NCBI GenBank assembly: GCA_019419625.1
Contig: DXZO01000019.1
Coordinates: forward strand, 76,632-100,559
Direction: 5' to 3'
Length of the DNA stretch: 23,928 bases
From: Collinsella sp.
GTDB taxonomy: Bacteria > Actinomycetota > Coriobacteriia > Coriobacteriales > Coriobacteriaceae
The stretch's first letter is position 1, and each line of letters begins with the position of its first letter. A model generated the notes under the pieces. The model made no database searches and had not been told where the DNA came from. It worked only from the letters and a program-made list of their open reading frames with translations. Of the stretch, positions 21,309 through 23,928 are shown piece after piece. The translations under genes were made by a program, and so were the position numbers.

Positions 21309-23750
21309 CTACCCCAGCGAGCGGTTGAGGGAGCCGAGCTCGTCGTTGCCCATGGTGCGCCACATTTGGAAGATACAACCGCGCGCCAGGAAAAAGAAAC
21401 CGTTGTCGACCAGTTGCACAGCGGCATCTGCCAGCTGATTCGTCACGGCGGACACTGGCGGCAGCTCTAGTCCAGCCTTGTGGATGGTCTCGACCGCTTC
21501 CTCGAACGTCGGAGGCTCGCTGACGCCCATCTCGTTCATAAGGCCCTGCATTTCTTCCAGCGCGCTGCTGCCCGACTCCTCGCCGCGCGGCACCAGACGG
21601 TAACAAGCCAGCGCCAGGTCGAGCTGATCGCAATTCCAATAGGCAAACGCCAAGCGATAGAACAGGTAGCCGATTGCAGAACGATCGCTGGCAATACGTA
21701 GGCCGTGGCGCGCCACCTCGATAATCTCGTCAAAGCGCTCCAGACGCGCAAGCACGTTGATGAGCGCAAAGTGCGACTGCATGGACGAGCGCGCCAGATC
21801 GTAAAGATGGCGCACCTCGGGCAGTGCTCGTTCAAAGTCCTCTTGCTCGGCGTAAAAGCTGCAGATCTCGTGCTGGGCAAAGTACAGCGCATCGGGCGCA
21901 CGAAGGATTCGCACAGAGCGGTCTTCTTCCAACACCGGTAGCACCATGCGCACCAGCTGGTTATCGCAAAACTGCGTTTGAGCCGGACCTGTCGCCAAAA
22001 GCTCGGCGACGGCGCACTTAGCCTCCAACTCCTCAACAAGACGAGAAAAGCCTTCAAAAGCACCTGTACGGTCGACTTTTGCCTGCTCGCGCAATTCAAC
22101 AACACGGGCCACGTATGGGTCGTCGTCCTCTTCCATGACCTCCAGCTCGTCAGCCGTATCGGCAAGCAGCAGATCGCGCAGCGCCGGCGGCAGCATGCGA
22201 TGGTCATCACGCGGACGAGCATGAACCTCCGCAGGTTCAATCGTCTCCGGAGCGGTTGACTCATATGCCTCAAGCACACGCTTGCACGGCATATCGTCCA
22301 TGTCCATGCTTTCAAGATCCTTGGCGACAGGCACGCAATCGGCCAGATAGGCCGCGCGCCCAAAGAAATACGTTGCAACAACGCGCTCGCCCTGCTCACT
22401 GTCGGGAGCAGCAATCTGCACATAGCAGCGCGTGATGCAGGTGCCCGCGGCAAAACACGCTGCCGCAAGCGTGAGTGCCACGCGCGCATCGTGCTCCGCG
22501 GCCCAGATCGCACGCGCGTCCTCGTCCAACTCGCGCCAGGCGTCATCTTGAGCGTCGTATTCACGTTGCGGCATGGCATCAACGACAGACTGCCCAAACC
22601 GAACGAGCATGATCCCTTCGGCAACGTTTGCCCGATAGGTATAGTCGAGCCGCGTGACCACGTTAAGTGCCTCGACAATACGCGCGAAGCGGGTACGCAC
22701 ATCCCACTCACCGCCCGGCTGGCAAGCCACCGTACCCGGTTTGCCCCACGGGTTATCGCTCGAGGCCGTATCAAGCAGTCGGGGAACATCGTTGGTCGTC
22801 TTGGCGATATGCCACGCATCAAAGAGCGCGCAGCCCTCAAGGCTCGGCGAGGATGCCGCAGGGACCAATCCGGCCCCGATGTGCTCAAGGATGCCGGAGA
22901 GACGGTTAAGACGGCACTCGATGGCAAGCAGCATGTCAATCTCGTCCTGGTCCAGCAGGCTGCGATCAAAATTGAGATAGAAAAGCTTTGAGCGATCGAT
23001 GCGAGCCAGGCTCATCTCGGACTTAGCGGCGATGGTGCGCAAGCGAGGCAAGTCAATTTCACTCATAAGGGCGGCGGCATAGCGCTCGATACCGCTCGGA
23101 TTCTCGGCATGGTCAACGCGGTAGAGCAGCGTCTCGATAGCGTCAGGTAGCGGTGTCGTGTTAAAGCCCAAAAACACCTCGACCGGCTCGGGCAACTTTA
23201 CGAGCTTGATCTTGTCGACAACGTTTTGCATACCCTCGTCGAGTCCGTCGGCGTCCGCCGTGCTCGCAATGGTATTTTCGGAGTCAGCGAATATCACGTA
23301 GCGCAGGAACATCGATGCCATGAACTCACCGTAAGGAAGGGAGCGGGTCGAATTCCATGTCTCGTGATCGGACTGTTCGCGCATGGGACCTTCGGGAGAG
23401 CCGACGGTTCGCGCGCACGCGCGCATCGTGCCGTTTGCTCCCCTCACCATAATCTCACCAATACCGGAGTCCGACTCGTCAAGGACCAGTTCCATGTCGG
23501 GATCGTTGGGCAGCGGAGCCTCGCTGACGGGGCGGTCCACCTTGTACACCTCACCCGAAACGCTTACGTAGCCCAAAAGCGACACATGGCTTTTGCCAAC
23601 GAATTCGACGACATAACAAGATTCATGCTGATCCTCGCCAAAGAGTTTCCAGACCACGCCATATGAGCGTCCCGCAGACTGCTCGGGCATGGCCGGAAAG
23701 CGCTTTTTGGGATCGAGAAACCTGAGCTTGTATGTCGGACGCTCTGCCAC
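21309..23750 (-). CDS. Large protein of unknown function with TPR-like C-terminal part
   Basis: I do not recognise this 813-residue protein. It has no signal peptide and no clear membrane helix, so it is probably cytoplasmic. The first 110 residues look like a small beta-rich domain (YKLRFLDPKKRFPAMPEQ, YVVEFVGKSHVSLLGYV). The middle (about 140-480) is mostly helical. A very acidic stretch (ELEVMEEDDDPYV) lies near 565-580. Residues about 640-760 show helix-turn-helix spacing as in TPR repeats (EQEDFERALPEVRHLYDLA, LARLERFDEIIEVARHGL, YWNCDQLDLALACYRLVP), suggesting a protein-interaction scaffold. The start is GTG at 23750 with AGGGTGA six bases upstream. It is flanked by a terminator upstream and by the tRNA-Ser promoter downstream, so it is monocistronic. 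Composition matches the neighbours. Confidence 0.85.
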   Translation of the reverse strand: MAERPTYKLRFLDPKKRFPAMPEQSAGRSYGVVWKLFGEDQHESCYVVEFVGKSHVSLLGYVSVSGEVYKVDRPVSEAPLPNDPDMELVLDESDSGIGEIMVRGANGTMRACARTVGSPEGPMREQSDHETWNSTRSLPYGEFMASMFLRYVIFADSENTIASTADADGLDEGMQNVVDKIKLVKLPEPVEVFLGFNTTPLPDAIETLLYRVDHAENPSGIERYAAALMSEIDLPRLRTIAAKSEMSLARIDRSKLFYLNFDRSLLDQDEIDMLLAIECRLNRLSGILEHIGAGLVPAASSPSLEGCALFDAWHIAKTTNDVPRLLDTASSDNPWGKPGTVACQPGGEWDVRTRFARIVEALNVVTRLDYTYRANVAEGIMLVRFGQSVVDAMPQREYDAQDDAWRELDEDARAIWAAEHDARVALTLAAACFAAGTCITRCYVQIAAPDSEQGERVVATYFFGRAAYLADCVPVAKDLESMDMDDMPCKRVLEAYESTAPETIEPAEVHARPRDDHRMLPPALRDLLLADTADELEVMEEDDDPYVARVVELREQAKVDRTGAFEGFSRLVEELEAKCAVAELLATGPAQTQFCDNQLVRMVLPVLEEDRSVRILRAPDALYFAQHEICSFYAEQEDFERALPEVRHLYDLARSSMQSHFALINVLARLERFDEIIEVARHGLRIASDRSAIGYLFYRLAFAYWNCDQLDLALACYRLVPRGEESGSSALEEMQGLMNEMGVSEPPTFEEAVETIHKAGLELPPVSAVTNQLADAAVQLVDNGFFFLARGCIFQMWRTMGNDELGSLNRSLG

Positions 23751-23786
23751 GAAATATCACCCTGATCGGTCGCTTGAGAAGGAGTG

Positions 23787-23805
23787 GTCGCGAATAAGTC
23801 GCGAC
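23787..23805. repeat. Small perfect hairpin in the leader of the large unknown gene
   Basis: GTCGCGA (23787-23793) and TCGCGAC (23799-23805) form a 7-bp stem with a five-base loop, 37-55 bp before the GTG start. It could be an operator or a leader structure. A possible -10, TAAGAT, lies upstream on the minus strand near 23820, without a good -35. Confidence 0.4.
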
Positions 23806-23873
23806 ATCTACTCGGAATCTTACACGAGTCGACAGGAAATCGTCCCTTTGGACAAAAGCACTCAAGCTGGCGC

Positions 23874-23903
23874 AAAAGAAAAGCCCCCGTTGCCGGGAGC
23901 TTT
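23874..23903 (-). terminator. Intrinsic terminator of the gene beyond the right edge
   Basis: On the minus strand AAAGCTCCCG-GCAA-CGGGGGCTTT forms a 10-bp stem with one U-G wobble and a GCAA tetraloop, followed by TCTTTT. It separates the next upstream gene from the large unknown gene. Confidence 0.87.
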
Positions 23904-23907
23904 AATC

Positions 23908-23928
23908 TCAAATGGTGCGGCGTATAGG
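23908..23928 (-). CDS. Possible last codons of a minus-strand gene continuing past the window
   Basis: A frame from the right edge encodes PIRRTI and ends in TGA, five bases before the terminator stem, the usual spacing for a gene end. Six codons are too few to identify a product, and another frame is also open, so this is a positional guess. Confidence 0.3.
   Translation of the reverse strand, partial: PIRRTI

Noticed and set aside
1..23928. CRISPR array, insertion sequence or prophage
   Set aside because: No regularly spaced repeat series, transposase, integrase or phage structural gene was found; the only longer direct repeat is the tRNA-Ser-derived pair.

Overview
The window looks like chromosomal DNA of a high-GC, Gram-positive gut actinobacterium of the class Coriobacteriia, most like Collinsella. 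The basis is gene content and style, not a database search: G/C-rich codon use, strong AGGAGG-type ribosome binding sites, GTG starts, a CpsB/CpsC/CpsD phosphotyrosine module, VanRS-like and PhoPR-like two-component systems, tandem YhgE/Pip membrane proteins, and short hairpin-rich intergenic repeats. Almost everything is on the minus strand. The one clear plus-strand gene is a D-Ala-D-Ala carboxypeptidase.

Layout, left to right. 1-186: two long imperfect hairpins without a gene. 187-2370: an amidohydrolase (M20 family) followed on the minus strand by an MFS transporter broken by an internal deletion. 2449-3576: an EamA-type transporter between two intrinsic terminators. 3671-8650: two adjacent YhgE/Pip-domain membrane proteins in one operon. 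8651-9080: 430 bp without a gene, carrying a repeated GTACAGT motif and a run of strong hairpins, one of them a nested 98-nt structure. 9081-11105: htpG, with a canonical terminator hairpin in its 5' leader. 11307-13911: an operon of CpsC-like chain-length protein, CpsD-like tyrosine kinase, CpsB-like phosphatase and a GNAT acetyltransferase. 14107-17203: pstB, a PhoP-like regulator and PhoR. 17307-19266: a VanR/VanS-like pair, divergent from the carboxypeptidase at 19464-20804. 20829-21216: the carboxypeptidase terminator, an 89-bp direct repeat made from tRNA-Ser 3' sequence plus its terminator, and an intact tRNA-Ser(GCU). 21309-23750: a large unrecognised protein with a TPR-like C-terminal part. 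23874-23928: terminator and probable last codons of a gene lying mostly outside the window.

Much of the right half concerns the cell envelope: phosphate sensing (PhoPR, PstB), cell-wall sensing (VanRS-like), peptidoglycan trimming (carboxypeptidase) and polysaccharide length control (CpsBCD-like). I see no CRISPR array, phage genes or insertion sequence. The least explained items are the tRNA-Ser-derived duplication with its hairpin cassette, the nested hairpin downstream of htpG, the terminator in the htpG leader, the Pip pair with its extra C-terminal domain, and the unrecognised 813-residue protein.
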